DNA of 64,000 nt from Metaphire vulgaris (GCA_018105865.1 CM030868.1:823501-887500); one strand, 5' to 3'. Shown: positions 45,940-58,542, counted from the stretch's first letter. Numbers and translations: made by a program. The notes: generated from the letters alone by a model not told the origin.

Positions 45940-48900
45940 TCAACCGTTCAACAAGTATGCATGAAAATACAGTTAACTGTTTTATGTTTTAAGTATCCCT
46001 TCTGTAAACGTCGAAAACTACCATTAAAAGTCATCCATGTGGGCCAAAAAAATTCTGTAGCCTGATAGCTTTGGGTTCAGCTGTGCTTACCCTTTCAAGG
46101 GAAAAGTTCTTCTTTGACAACTGTGACAGATTCAAACGAAGGGACGCGACATTGACGAAGTTCGAAGATCGAGTTGAAGCAAAACCTCCGGGACTCAAAC
46201 GCCTGCGAGTGCAGCTCGGGGTCAAAGCCTTCACGGGGTTCACCCCCTTCTTTTTTTTCTTTTTGGGAGAATCTCGTCCCGTAGAACTGCCAATAGTCTG
46301 CATAAAAACAGAAGTGCAATTGTACGATGCTATCAGAAGTAATACAAAATAATTCCTTACAAACTCTATTCTCAAACTGCCAAAGATTAGATTCCAAATA
46401 CAGAAATATCAAAATAACTAATGATGCATCAGAGCAAATGTTACTAAATTGCAAATCTTTTTTGATGGCTGGCCTATTAAGCCCCATAACTTCTATATAG
46501 GAACATAAAACATTGTAAATTAATTTCAATACAGTAAAACAGTCATGCCAAATCAACATCATTCTGCATACTACCAAAACAGTGCATAGGAATTCCATTT
46601 ACAAACAAAAACACAGCAAAAATACTGGAAAAGACACAGAAAATTGTTGACAGCAATCCACAATTATGCAATTTTGATCAAAATCCTGAGAAATGTTCCT
46701 ACCATTCCATATATTTCCACATCCAAAGTAGCCGAGTCATGTCCAATGTCATCCATTTCAAAGCTCTCTGGAAACATAAGGCTGCTTCGAACCATTGCGT
46801 CGTGAGTGGAAAGCATCTTGGTGAAAAACACGCGGCAACCACATCGGACCATGACAACGAAATGGTGAATCAAAGCGTCTGCAATCATTTCATATACAAA
46901 TGCTGAATGCTAACATCAAGCAATCATTCCTGATACATAGATACTTTAGATACTATATCCTGTTTATTGATTTTTCCAGATACCATATCCATTTGCAAAC
47001 AATCACATAGAACAAAGGCTTCATATGTTTACATTTACTGGATGTAAAACATTTGTTTACGTCTCATGAAATGCCTCCAAATCACCTAATTTAAATTATT
47101 AACGATTAAATCAGAAAAAATGATTAGTTCTAGGAAAATGGGCATATTTGTCTTTCAACAAAGATGTCAGTCACTAATGATCAAGCAAAACAGATACAAT
47201 AAAGATTAACCCTCTAATTACCGTACGAACTTCCAATCTTTGACATAAACTCAGATTTGAGCGGCAGACGGATGTCACGGACAGCGATGCTGACCTTTTG
47301 ACCTTGACCCTCTGCGGCAGAACCAGCTTCTCTAAGTCGCTGCATCTCCAGAAGATAGGCCTCCCGCTTCTTGCCTAGAATATCAACAACTTCATCGGTA
47401 CATACAAAAGAATTCGGCTTGTATTCAGAAAAGCAAAAATCCATAAAAATGCTTCAACCTTAACCCTTTGGCAATGTAAGGCCAATGTTTCAGCATCATA
47501 CATAATTGGTTACATGGACTGCCAGAGCACAATGGATTAAGTTAGACAGGAAATTACTGGGAACAAAGACGTCCAATATCCTGCTCCTTACAAGCATGGG
47601 CACATGTCAATGACACTGTCAACAGAGCAAAATCCTTCACAACAAGTCATTCAATCAAAGTATTCCAGTAACTGACAATACTGACATGCCATAAGGATAA
47701 TCCGGTGACACTCCAGCGATTCAGCCGATCCAGAAAATGCAGAAAAGTCGTGGCAGCACTGGGTCAGAGCGTTGCTTGTCTGGTGGATGACGTTCAGCTC
47801 CTGGCTAACTAAGTCCTGGAGCGCCTGGAAAAGATTGAACACAGCGTGAAACTCCTTGTGCTACATAAATTCTCTTACATGAAAACAGTAAATTCAAAGT
47901 AAACAGATGGCATTACATTATCATGTGATCAAATACATGTGAATCACATAATTAAACAGTCGGTTAAATGCTAAATTACTTAATAGCCAAGTAATGAAAA
48001 TAAAGATATATATATATATATATATATTAGTAATAGATAAACAGAAATAATATATATAGTATATTTATAGTTAAAGTTTCTTTTGGTTGTTAGACGCCTT
48101 TGACTTTAGCCTTAGCTATGCGTACGGCGTCAAATAAATCGTCCTGAATAATAATAATAATATATATATATATATGAAGAGCCTCTATGTTAGATAGACC
48201 TGCTTGCTACCAGCAAGAAAAACTTGATGAAAATCAGAGGTGAAGGCAGTTGAGGCAGGGACAAAATTTTCTGAGCTCCTTAAAAGACTTTTAAGTAGCA
48301 CTTAAATGCATATTTACCAAAGTAATAAAATTTGCTGAAATTAATAAGCCAATTAAGGTAATCACACATGAAGTTTTTCCTTGATGTGATCATCTGGAAC
48401 ATAAGGCAGATCATCATCATCAGCAGCAGCAGCAACTTGTAAGAGACCGCTGTGGCGTACTATGGTGATGGTCGGAGTGGCTGGTTTTTTGGACCTGTCA
48501 AACAGAAAATGAAAAATGTATCAAAAACTCAAACATAGCCGAAACAACTTCCAATGGATAAAATAACTGCCTCAATAAAAGCAATTTGAACGATCAGAAT
48601 CATGAATCTCACGGTAAGCGAATATTCAATGGAGATTTTGGAGACAGCGCGAGTAATTTCGATTTCTTGGAAGCAACATCGGCTCCAACATCAGATGAAA
48701 TCTTTTCACGGTCACTAGCGATTCCAACAGTTTGAGTCTTTGCCGAATCCTAAATTTCACCAAAAACATTTCACATAGGCACTTATCACGCGTACTATGC
48801 TTATAAAATTCAAAAAAATAGACTTCAATACTCAATTTTTGAAGCAATTCCTCAAAAATGTCAAAGACAAAATTGATAATAATGTCAACTAATGCATCCA

Positions 48901-49250
48901 ATACCACAGGTCATTGGAAATCATCACCACACTCTGAGCATCAACGTTCTTTACAAAATCTACACAAATGCAAAAAGTAATTTACATTACGGTTCTGACG
49001 CAGTTTCTCGTTTTCCAATGCTGAACCACAGCTGACCACAGGCTGCTTGCACACAAACTGCTGCTGCTGATTGTTACTAATTGGTTCGTAAAGTTCTTCA
49101 ATTTCGCAGTAAATATTACTCCCATTGCCGTCAAACTCATTGTCATCAGCGTACTCAATGCAACAGCCATCTCCCTGGATGCCCGATACTTTGTGCGAAC
49201 TGCAACATTGCAAAACACAAAAACAAGAATATTCAAATATAGAAGATATA

Positions 49251-49301
<51 letters not shown>

Positions 49302-51757
49302 CTCAGAAGAAATATGAAACAGCAAAACTGTTCAATAAAATTATTAGAGTTAAATAAAACTTTAACCACAATGACAACTAACTAAAGTGAATAGGAAATC
49401 GAATGCTGATAAACAATAATAACAAGATAAGAAATAATAAAGTTTTATATAGAAGAAATAAAACTGTAGCATTTACTTTGACTGTTCCCTGACTTCTAGA
49501 CACGGTCCATAGTATAATTCCCGATGTCTGCCATCATCAGTATCATCATCGACATCATCATTTATCTTGGAATAATCTGTCTCCACGATCACTTTCGCCA
49601 CATCATATGGATGGGACTGTGCTGGCAAAGCGGTCTCGAAGATGTCGAACCTTTTGTCCTTCTGTTGCTTGCGTTTGATTGCTGGTTGATTGTCGGAGGC
49701 AGCGGCGCGTTTCTCTTTTTCTGTTTCGCAGAAGTCACCTTTGCGGGCAGGCTGGCCGTCGCCTTGGCGTTTCTGCGAAACGACGAGCCGCTATTCTGTG
49801 GTGATTCCAGCAATGCTTCTCCCAGTTTCTGGGTTGATTCTTGTTCTGAAGTGGCAGCATCTGCTTAAAACAATTCAAGAAAATCACCAGAACAAACCAA
49901 ATTTTCTAGTGCTCAAAATTCAACATAATCCATCAGAACAAACTCAATTAGCTCAGATCCATAATGCTATCAACATATTTTCAAGTCCAAATAAGTCTTC
50001 CAAACCAAGATGACAATGTAGCATTAAAACTATTAAGAGATCATTCAACCAATAATTAATGCAATGCCTAGTTTAGCATTCATTGGCTCTAACACACATA
50101 CTCACTAACACTAATTTGACTATTTCTAATGGAGGACCATAACTTCCATAAATCATGAGCCGGTAAAAACAAAAGAAAAAACAACATGAGCTTTGAATTA
50201 CTTCTTTAGATTAATAATTCCCCAAAGAAAATACTCACTGAAGCGCTAGAAAGCAATTGCTATAGTTTAATTCATATATCTTGTCCATACAAATACATTA
50301 CATCAACCATGTCAATCCCCCAAGTCCAGTTACAACCAATGTTACACAGTTTAATTTGTCCTAATATCAATGCTACTTAACATTCAACCATATTTGATAG
50401 AATAGACAAACAATTCTAGTAGAACTTTAACACAATAGCAAAGATAGAAACCAAGATTTCTTAGTAATTTTTACCTCTTGCTCGACCAAAGACTTCAGCT
50501 TCATCATCAGAAAGTGAAAGTGATTTTGTTTTATGACGTGGCGCTGGACAGGGACAAACAACGGTCAATGCTTGAGGAAGAACTGGGTGTTGCTTGTAAT
50601 CGATCTTCGAATTCCGTTGTTCCGCCCATTGTTCCGCTTCAGAAGCAAACTGTCTAACCCTGTTCTGCCACTCGATGAGGCGACCAGAAACAGACTTATC
50701 GGTTGGCTCATCGTTTGGATTTCCTGTCAGATTTTCCTTTTCTCTCGTTCTTCCTTTGATGTGTCTCGGGGTTGCAACGGGCAGCGGTGTTGCTTCGTCC
50801 CTCACTTTGCTGCCCTGCCGAGAAAATTGCTCTTTTTCAAGAAGAGATTTTGTATCTTGTTTCGTTCTACATCTGGGCTGAGGAACTGGATCAACAGGCC
50901 TGCACGACACGGTGCCCACGACTGCAGTAACTGAACGCTGATGGGAAAACAATGATGGTTCATAGAGCTCGTATGCTCGAGGGGGCTTGGCAGGAGGGTG
51001 TCCCTGAGAAGAAGCACCAAGATGGGAGTTCGGAGGAAGAGGAGCAAGGCGTGTTGGCGTCAGACGTGACTCTTTGTGCACGTCCCTGCTAAACAGGACA
51101 ACAAAACCAAGATAATTTTTTTAATATCGTCGCAAACATAAATACATACCATTGCTTCTTCACATGCACGCTGAGGAAAGCAATCAAAAATCAAGTCAAC
51201 TTTCTATAATTCAAATGGAACAGCATAAGCATAACAAGTGCAAGTTATAACAGAACCTGCAATAACTCATCAAGATACGAATAGTTCAGTACCATATTTA
51301 GATTGAAAGAATTCACCATTAAAGCATTCAACAATGATTCAGCATAGAAAGCTCATCACCTCATTCCAGTTTCTATCTCCATGGAAACGGTTTTGCTTCT
51401 ATATTTACATCCATGAAAAGCAGACTCTGATCCTAACAAAATTAAAAACAATTTACCAGAGATTATCAAATATCAACACAGGTACAAAGGGGCCAATCTT
51501 CAACAGCATCATGAAATTTTAGTGAAAAAACAAAGACATCAACAAATCTGCACAATGCCTAGCTTTAACCACAAAGCACAATGAAGATATAGCTATATTG
51601 ATCCTGGAAAATGTCCAATGTATCAATGTTACATAAAGTAATGTAATTCATACCATCATTAGGAACTGAATTTGTTTTGTCCTCAGTCCGGTTTGACATT
51701 GCTCGACAATAGCCTGATTTTGGAGTTCGGGTTATCACTGAACCATCCATGTTACCT
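43577..51757 (-). CDS. ANLN: anillin, actin/septin-binding scaffold of the cleavage furrow
   Basis: Minus-strand exons in order: 51757-51654, 51426-51360, 51088-50475, 49860-49477, 49199-48986, 48749-48613, 48494-48368, 47824-47686, 47374-47222, 46878-46703, 46297-46091, 45510-45424, 44981-44874, 44407-44253, 43706-43577 (TGA at 43577). Phases agree at every junction and total about 934 residues (human about 1124). The N-terminal half is disordered, Pro/Lys-rich and acidic. The anillin-homology domain starts near [16 protein letters not shown] and runs through [25 protein letters not shown] ([19 protein letters not shown]) and the C2-like strands; [14 protein letters not shown] precedes the PH domain, which carries [44 protein letters not shown] and [15 protein letters not shown]. 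One exon (49860-49477) needs a 1-nt shift to stay open. The N-terminal exon(s) with the formin/myosin-binding start were not found. Confidence 0.95.
43993..44145. mobile_element. MITE with TAA target duplication (PIF/Harbinger-type)
   Basis: The element is 43996-44142, with inverted ends GGGCTCATCCATATAGTACG and (reverse complement of the right end) GGGTCCATCCATATAGTACG. It is flanked by TAA on both sides. A 3-bp TWA duplication with a GGG start suggests PIF/Harbinger. It lies in the last intron of anillin and is not coding. Confidence 0.7.
44840..44873. repeat. (AAC)n microsatellite abutting an anillin splice donor
   Basis: About ten AAC units; on the gene strand the PH-domain exon (44981-44874) is followed by GTCTGTTGTTGTTG, so the donor itself is the first unit of the repeat. 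Confidence 0.85.
45538..45600. repeat. (ATT)n microsatellite
   Basis: Interrupted ATT array in an anillin intron, 28 bp beyond the exon at 45510. Confidence 0.95.
45880..45940 (-). mobile_element. SINE-like tail (GGCGCTATAGAAGTTC) with GAT microsatellite
   Basis: AAATGGCGCTATAGAAGTTC followed directly by twelve GAT units. The motif is the inverse of the TTCTATAGCGCCA head seen elsewhere. Similar short pieces occur at 8627-8652, 18066-18099, 44665-44690 and 52485-52508. Confidence 0.5.
49252..49298. repeat. (AAT)n microsatellite
   Basis: About 15 AAT units in an anillin intron. It gives a poly-Leu frame on the minus strand. Confidence 0.95.
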
Positions 51758-52379
51758 ATTGAATGTGAAAATTTGTACCATTTCTCCATGCATTAGATAA
51801 GTTCAAAACAAACTGAGTAAACAGGACAGTTTAGTTGGTATACTGTCCCAATCAATGCAAAATAAAACACCCCAACTTTTAAAATAACATTAATAAATAT
51901 TGAGATTTTTGTTGAATGCCAATGTTTTGGGTGGTTCAGCATAGATACTAAGTACTGTGACATTTCATAAACCGGAATATCTAATTTAAATATCTTTTTA
52001 AACGTTTACCTCCATTTTTTATTCAAGCAATTTCCTAGACCCTATCAGTGATACCTGTATTTAACAAAAACTTAAAAATAGTAATAACCTATATCTTCCC
52101 TTTGCATCAACAAACAAGTGCTAGATTATTTATTATCAAATTCTCAGGACCTAGGACCTAGTGGAGTGACTAGTAGGTCGATGGATAAGCTGTCTTAAAA
52201 TAACTGGGTTAGTTTTAGAACATCGTTTTATAGACTGAAAGATATTTATAATTAATTCACTGTATAATAGAAAGCCAAACTCCAACTGCCTAGGGTGAAA
52301 TCTTTATTGAAAAGGCGATCAGCGTAAATTATAAAGAATTGGTTTGATGTAATAATGTCTTGGAATTTCAAGCAATAGA

Positions 52380-52508
52380 ATTATGAACCTTTTGAAGGTA
52401 AGTCGGTCAGCCAGCCTTCCTGTAGATATCCTGGATATTACATGGTCTTGTCAATTGATGTGCCGCCGGCTGTTTTCATGCATTATGAAGTGGCGCTATA
52501 GAATTTAA
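52380..52508 (-). mobile_element. SINE-like dispersed repeat, reversed copy
   Basis: Read on the minus strand it starts AAATTCTATAGCGCCACTTC, then cataatgca, ggcggcacatca and ccaggatatc blocks, the same order as at 929, 19990 and 26248. Confidence 0.6.
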
Positions 52509-52605
52509 GATTAGATGTGGATGAACACTGGTTGATATTTGATGTATTGGAACATAAACTTGCAGCAAATGTAATTGCAGTAGTTGCATCGTCAATGATC
52601 ATCGC

Positions 52606-52647
<42 letters not shown>

Positions 52648-53203
52648 ACAAGCGCACACAACCTCAGTAATCGCATCACCCAACCAATTCGGGTTCGATC
52701 TTTCGTCAACAGATCACGTATCACTAAGTCCTTAGTCCGATCAAACGGATGATTAAACGTTTTATTAAAGAAATTATTAAAATATCCTTTAGAAATCTTC
52801 ATTGAAATTCAAAATTTGCTCCAAATAATAAACCTCGCGAAAGTGTTCAACTCTCGTGAGATGTATTTATTTGTTTAGCGCTGTGTTTTTGTCTGGGGCT
52901 CTGGGCCATCTGATTAAAATTATTTCCTAGATATTTGAATAAGATGTTAGGTTGTAATTGAGATTATAAAAATCGGTGCCTACGTGGCCCAGTTTCGGTC
53001 TCACTCTAATACAAAACCGAGGGGTGATTACTGCCTACACCATTCCTGATTCTGCCATTTCCATATGGATGTTTTTTCCAACTCATTGAAAGGGACGAAA
53101 AGATGACACTCGTTTTGATCTGTAGGAAATGAATTTGAAACACAACCAACTAAAACCTTAGTGTATTAGAACTAGTGCTTTACAAGTCCTTTTTGATAGT
53201 TAC

Positions 53204-53209
53204 TTTATT
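53204..53209 (-). other. candidate polyadenylation signal for PTPMT1
   Basis: AATAAA on the minus strand 107 bp beyond the PTPMT1 stop codon. Confidence 0.5.
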
Positions 53210-53315
53210 CAAACAATAGAAATTGACGAAAATAATTTTGCAAAATATTAGACCAGGCAGTTAGTCTACAAGACTTCTGAAAACTTCTTCTTAACACGTC
53301 CAATATTATTTAATT

Positions 53316-54455
53316 TTAAGCGCCTAGAATAGTGCAGAGATAGAATTTGTACAGAGACAGCCACTGCTTCTTTCGAATTCGAATGAAGGGTCGTTTCATC
53401 CTAACAAATTCCATTGCCACCTTTGGTTCCCACTTGTGCCTCTAAAAAAACAATAACATTCTTAAAAGGTTTCCTCTATTTCTAGTACATCAAAATGTCA
53501 AAGTTCCTATAAAGCACAATGTAGAAAGTGCCTCGTGATGGAAAGTTATAAAACTATTTTTAACAATGAAAATAATGGAATTATTAGCAACAGTACATAT
53601 TCTATGTGTATACATGTATATATATCAACAAAAAAGTCCTAATCATGATCAGTGGCACGGCCAGAATTTCAGAATAGGGGGGAGGCACTTTGACATTTTC
53701 CAGTCAAAAAGTCTCGACAGGCAAAAAAGGTCGTTGCGCTCTGAATGCTTTCTGATGCATTTTGCTCAATTTAATACTAACCCCTACTCACCGGTTTTGG
53801 ACGAATCTCACAACCGATCCCGGTCCGAATAAGGGGCCAGGCCCCATGATTAGGCCAATGACCATGATGATCCTTTGGATAAAATGAACCGACCAAACTG
53901 GCCCCCTCGTGACTGTGGCTATTTCAAATTTAGACTAAGCACCTATAAACAGGCAGCCATTGCAGTACTGTCTCAAAAGTGCTATATAAATACACAAGAT
54001 TTTACTAACTTATTTACTTATCTACAAGGAATACAAATACAGAGGATTCACCTTCTGGCTCACATGCTGGAAACTAAAAATTTTGTCATCAGGTCAGTTG
54101 AATTTTATTTGATAAACATTAAAATAATCTGGCCATGTTTAGAGTGCAACAGCAAAAAGACATCTCTAAGACGTCTCAAAAAGTGAAATAGTTTCACGAT
54201 GCAAACAAAAAAATCAGACCTTCATCAGATAGCAGGCAACCACTGTGGCGCTACGCGTCCTCCCCGCTTTGCAATGTATGTAGACGCTGATTCCCTGCTG
54301 CCTCGACTCCTCGATACATTCAACTGCAGTCTTGATGTCCGATTGCTTTGGAGCAGCTATTAAATCTGGCGTGCTGAGATGAACGTGTTTTATACCATAG
54401 AAGTTCCATTGCTAATAAAAATGTAAAATATAAATAAATCTCATCATCACTGTCG

Positions 54456-54501
<46 letters not shown>

Positions 54502-55786
54502 ATGTACCAGAACCATCATTATTAATCTTATGGCAGTCATCATCATCATCATCATCATCATCATGTTCTCTGTTCTGAGACAGGTTCAGGGCTCCATTGT
54601 TTCCATTTCTCTTTGCATTTTGCCTCTTATTTATAAGTAAGTAAGTATAGAAAGGGTTGGTATATTTAAGAGTAAAAATCTGAAACAATTTAATATATAA
54701 AGCACTTTCTTCTGGAGTATTTAATCACACCTGCAAGACTACACAAACACAAATGCACACACACACACACACACATTCAAAGCTACATCCACTTCTGTCA
54801 CATTAAGCAATGCACTAATTATAGAATCAATTAAGACTGATAAATTAATAAGTGGCTTACTGCCGTTAAGAACATCACCTGAAGACGTCTACCTCGGGAG
54901 TATTAACGCAAAACCTCATTTCGTACGGTTCTGCTATGCTTATTACGACGCGAACATTTTCTGCCAACAACTGAACAACACACACAATTACATACACACA
55001 ATACTGTGGCCTAACTGCTGTGAATACACCAAGTTTTAAAAACCAGAACAATTTAATACACTGTATCAAAATAAAATACTTTTAAAATAAAAGACTCAAT
55101 TATGTGATCCCCCTTTCTGTGCTCGAATGACTTGCCTCAAGCAATGTTAACAACTAGCATTAAATAGTAAATAATAATAACAATAATGAATTAGTAATAA
55201 TAATAAATTGTAATCATCATCATCATCATTTTTAGACTGAATCACATGCATTCAGACCATGATCATGCTCTTCATTAAAGGCAGCAGCTTAACCAGAGAC
55301 CCAAAATTCGTGCGGAACTATCACCCATGACACATCTACATCACCCGATCTGACTTTAACTTCACTCAAATTGACAAGAAGACCAAAACAACGACTTGGA
55401 TCACCTTCTGCGCGGCCTGGGATGTGTACCAGCTAATAAACAAAGTAAAACATTGAGATGGAGAGAGAAAAGGCGATGAAGGTTTCAGCCTCTGACCCTT
55501 CTTAGGATCGGAAACTAATGTCACATAGCCCAAACTCACGTTTGTAGGGACAAATCTTGCAGTGACTCCATAATACGCTACATGATTTACATAAATGCTA
55601 TGTAAAGTCAAGTGGTATGCTTACATTTTGTGTAATCGATCTAAATGGTAGAGCGCCAAGGATGACTGTTTCGTCGATGCGATGATACCAAGGGCGATTT
55701 CCGAACTTCGACTCGATGGCGCAGTAGGCGAGGGTCGGGTAGAAGCAAATGCGCCGAATCATCTTTCGACCATTATATTTGACCAT
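53316..55786 (-). CDS. PTPMT1: PTPMT1, mitochondrial phosphatidylglycerophosphatase
   Basis: Dual-specificity-phosphatase fold enzyme that dephosphorylates phosphatidylglycerophosphate in cardiolipin synthesis, on the matrix face of the inner mitochondrial membrane. Minus-strand exons: 55786-55625, 54970-54893, 54411-54220, 53441-53316; all phase 0, 558 nt, 185 residues (human about 201). The ATG at 55786 was chosen because it starts [20 protein letters not shown], a short basic/hydrophobic leader of the expected kind. Family words: [36 protein letters not shown] (general-acid Asp loop region) and the catalytic P-loop [11 protein letters not shown] with Cys and Arg in place. The last exon ([20 protein letters not shown]) follows the HKWSPEEA..AI...R..I.IRPGQ block but has RIRKKQW where RPGQ is usual. 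Head to head with GGCT. Confidence 0.95.
53650..53860. mobile_element. CAGTGGC-type MITE copy
   Basis: Left end CAGTGGCACGGCCAGAATTTC; shares long ordered words with 37688-37860. The right boundary near 53835-53860 (ggggccaggccccatgat) is not sharply defined. Located between PTPMT1 exons 3 and 4. Confidence 0.55.
54450..54565. repeat. two (CAT)n arrays
   Basis: About 16 and 9 CAT units in PTPMT1 intron 2, giving a spurious poly-Asp frame on the minus strand. Confidence 0.95.
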
Positions 55787-56552
55787 TACAGTTGTATGAA
55801 AATGTACTTGCAAGACAGCGACCTACTTCACGTAAATTATTTCCGTCGTTTAATTGAGTTTTTCAAATATTTTTCTTTTCTTATTATTTTATGTTTCACC
55901 TGGTTATCATTCCTCCAAGATGTTTCATGTTTGTTTTCCTTTGTTATCGCTCAAGTTGCTCAACGCTCTCATTCGTAATATTATAGCGCTACCTCTCGAT
56001 GACGATAAGTTAGCAGAGCCTTGAAGCCTGAGAATTTGAGAAAGGCCACGTCATGTGTGATGTGTCTAGTTTAGCTTTATAAGCAGATACCGTACTAGTT
56101 GCTCATTCCTAGTAGTTTGATCTACCGTTATTACAACATTGGATATAACTACACCACAACCTACTCGCTATAAAAATTTACGAGATTTTACTTACTTATT
56201 AAGTAATTAACTTGTTCGTCTATGCTATCTACTAGTATTTCCTAAGCTCCAGCGTTAAATTTTAAGATCATAGAATTTAAATATTACTAAAACGAGTTTA
56301 AGGTGTTGTTATTTTTCGCCATTTTTTAACAATGATCACATAACCGTAAAACTTCAAATGAAAGCTGTCTCAGATCGCTCGGATACTTATATAGTTGCTT
56401 GTGCTAACAGAAGCCGGACCGAAGCCGAAACTTTGTGGCAATTTCCATGACAACCTCTGTCTAATCTTAGCAAAGATGGCGACAAATTGGCTTTAAATCT
56501 TACTTCCATTGAATATTGAATCGCTATCAGTAAATATTGACTTCTATGCAGC
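55787..56552. promoter_or_regulatory. divergent promoter region of PTPMT1 and GGCT
   Basis: About 770 bp separate the two divergent start codons, so both core promoters must lie here unless unseen 5' UTR exons exist. I see no clear TATA box positioned for either gene. The DNA is AT-rich without microsatellites. Confidence 0.45.
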
Positions 56553-57131
56553 TTGGTGGTAATGGTGGCTGGAGTTTGTTCAACCCGGTTATTGAACTCT
56601 TCCAGGCGGCTGCCAATCCTTCCTAACATGTCGAGCTTCCAGTATTTCGCCTTCGGAAGTAATCTTCTTCAGAAGCGAATCCACATCCTGAATCCGTCGG
56701 CCGTCTTCAGGACGATCGCCCGACTGGACGGCTACCGGCTGGAATTCGACAACTACATCCCGGGCTTGGCCTGGCACGGGGCTTCAGCGACCATCACCAA
56801 GGCCCCGGGCGAGCACGTCTGGGGCGTCGTCTGGACCCTCGACGAATCGCACAGGGCAACCCTCGATAGTCAAGAGGGTGTCGATGAGGGAATCTACGAG
56901 GCTTTCTCCGTGGATGTGACCGATCCAAAGGGCGAGGTCATCGCGTGTAGGACGTATAGTCTGTTGAAGAGAGGCTCGCAGGATCGAAGACCGTCCCCGC
57001 AGTACATGGACGTCATCATTCGCGGCGCCATTCAGCACAACATTCCATCTGAATACATAGACAAGCTGAAACGCATTGAGCATAATGGATACGCAGGCCC
57101 TTCACCATTAGCAGACCTATGCAACGATTGA
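56553..57131 (+). CDS. GGCT: gamma-glutamylcyclotransferase
   Basis: Cytosolic enzyme converting gamma-glutamyl amino acids to 5-oxoproline and free amino acid in the glutathione cycle. One uninterrupted exon ends at TGA 57129-57131. The likely start is the ATG at 56628 (MSSFQYFAFGSNLLQKRIH), where similarity to animal GGCT begins, giving 167 residues; an in-frame ATG at 56553 would add 25. Seen motifs: FAFGSNLL (the YGSNL substrate loop with Phe for Tyr), NPSAVFRTIARLDGY, WHGASATI, VWGVVWTLD, DSQEGVDEGIYE (catalytic Glu in QEG) and PSPQYMDVIIRGA. Length compares with about 188 in human. As I recall the vertebrate gene is split by introns, so a single exon suggests intron loss or retrocopy; the frame is fully intact. 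Confidence 0.95.
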   Translation: MVVMVAGVCSTRLLNSSRRLPILPNMSSFQYFAFGSNLLQKRIHILNPSAVFRTIARLDGYRLEFDNYIPGLAWHGASATITKAPGEHVWGVVWTLDESHRATLDSQEGVDEGIYEAFSVDVTDPKGEVIACRTYSLLKRGSQDRRPSPQYMDVIIRGAIQHNIPSEYIDKLKRIEHNGYAGPSPLADLCND

Positions 57132-58497
57132 TGTTAATATTTTAAATGATGTACTGAATATTTAGATGATCAAAGTTCCACAGCTTCAAATATTTGATAA
57201 ATCTGGCACAGGCAGCAAATGATGTTAATTTTATTTGTGTCAAATCAGTATATACTGTTTTATTGTTAGTGCATTGCTTCTCTGCTATCATATGGATGGC
57301 CCTTGGTATTACTCTTTGGGTTAAGACAGTGATCAAATTTGTTTTCACGACATATATAATCACTAAAGTACTGTACTCCTTTTGATCATCCTCATCCTGT
57401 ACATTTATGAAAAATGAACCACCAAGCATTCAACTTATCGACTCTTGCAGAAATACCACCAACATCGTACATACAGATCAGTATGAGGTGCGATAGTTGA
57501 CTGACAATAACACAAAAAATGCAATGTTGCCAATAAAGGAAAATAAAACTGCAGTCACGATGCAACACTGCATGACAAACCACATGAACACTGAAATATG
57601 GAAGCAAAATGCTGCATCTACTAAAGTCTAATAGAATTACAAAAGCACCTACAAAATAAATAAAAAAATGCACAACCAGTGCATTGCATTGGATAAGGAC
57701 GCAAAGGTCTAATGTGTTCAACATGAAGACAAAAAACATTGATAATGATAAGATAAACTTATCAACACCAGACAGAGATCATCTATGAATTTAAAAAATA
57801 AACAACTGACAGGATAATAGCCATAGCTGTTATGCTTCAAATTTATCAGCAAGAAAAATGCTTATCAGATTTTGAATTAATATAAAATGGCTTCAAGTCC
57901 AAAGAAGTATATTTTCAAATAATTTGTTAAACCAAGATGTAATGCTACATGCAATACTAAGCCTTTAAAAATCAGCGCTTAAGTCTTAAATACTAAATAA
58001 TAAGCTCAAAAAGACTATAGAAATATTAAAAATTCAAATATAAAAATTACGAATATCAAGGGTTTGTTCCTATTACAATTTCCATCATAACATATCCATG
58101 TTGTAGACAAAATTAACCAATACCTTCATAGTAAGCAGGGTACCAAGATGACCAACTTGTTCAAACGTGTTCAGTTTTAGCTCAAATTACACTAGTCTAC
58201 GTCAATTTTGCTGACTTGAAGACAACATGTGATCTTTATGTATTTTGGTGTGCTGAATCCAAAAATCACACCCACTTCCTCCTATCACGTCCAGTTTTCC
58301 CGCAAAACGCTGTTTACTGATTTACTGTTTACAGTAAAAACGGGGCATTATGTATTATAATTCTTTAGCTATATTGAATATAGAAAAAGGTAAGGATGTG
58401 CAAAAAGATATGCTTAATATGCAGTGGGCATAACTATTTAATAATACAGCAGTTTAATAGCCAGTTTTAAACTGCAGACGTCAGCATTTTATAGCTA
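57132..58497. other. GGCT 3' UTR and intergenic region
   Basis: AT-rich DNA with a candidate AATAAA at 57532-57537 for GGCT. No exon or repeat of note recognised. Confidence 0.5.
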
Positions 58498-58503
58498 TAG
58501 GCC

Positions 58504-58542
58504 TATATAAGCAGCGTGAAACCGACGGCAGCATTCAGTCGT
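58504..58542 (+). promoter_or_regulatory. TATA-box plus initiator of the decayed element
   Basis: TATATAA at 58504-58510 is followed about 30 bp later by a TTCAGTCG initiator-like string (58534-58541), the normal spacing for a core promoter. It precedes the first Met-like codon at 58600 by about 60 bp. Confidence 0.4.

Larger units (their letters stand above)
51758..53315. other. anillin 5' flank / PTPMT1 3' flank
   Basis: Expected to contain the missing anillin N-terminal exon(s) and promoter, which I could not find. Holds a reversed SINE-like copy (about 52380-52508) and an ATT array (52605-52645). Confidence 0.5.

Noticed and set aside
49524..49868. 114-codon plus-strand hydrophobic frame
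   Set aside because: Antisense to anillin exon 4; no homology by eye.
54320..54688. Poly-Asp frame on the minus strand
   Set aside because: Translation of CAT microsatellites plus part of a PTPMT1 exon in the wrong frame.
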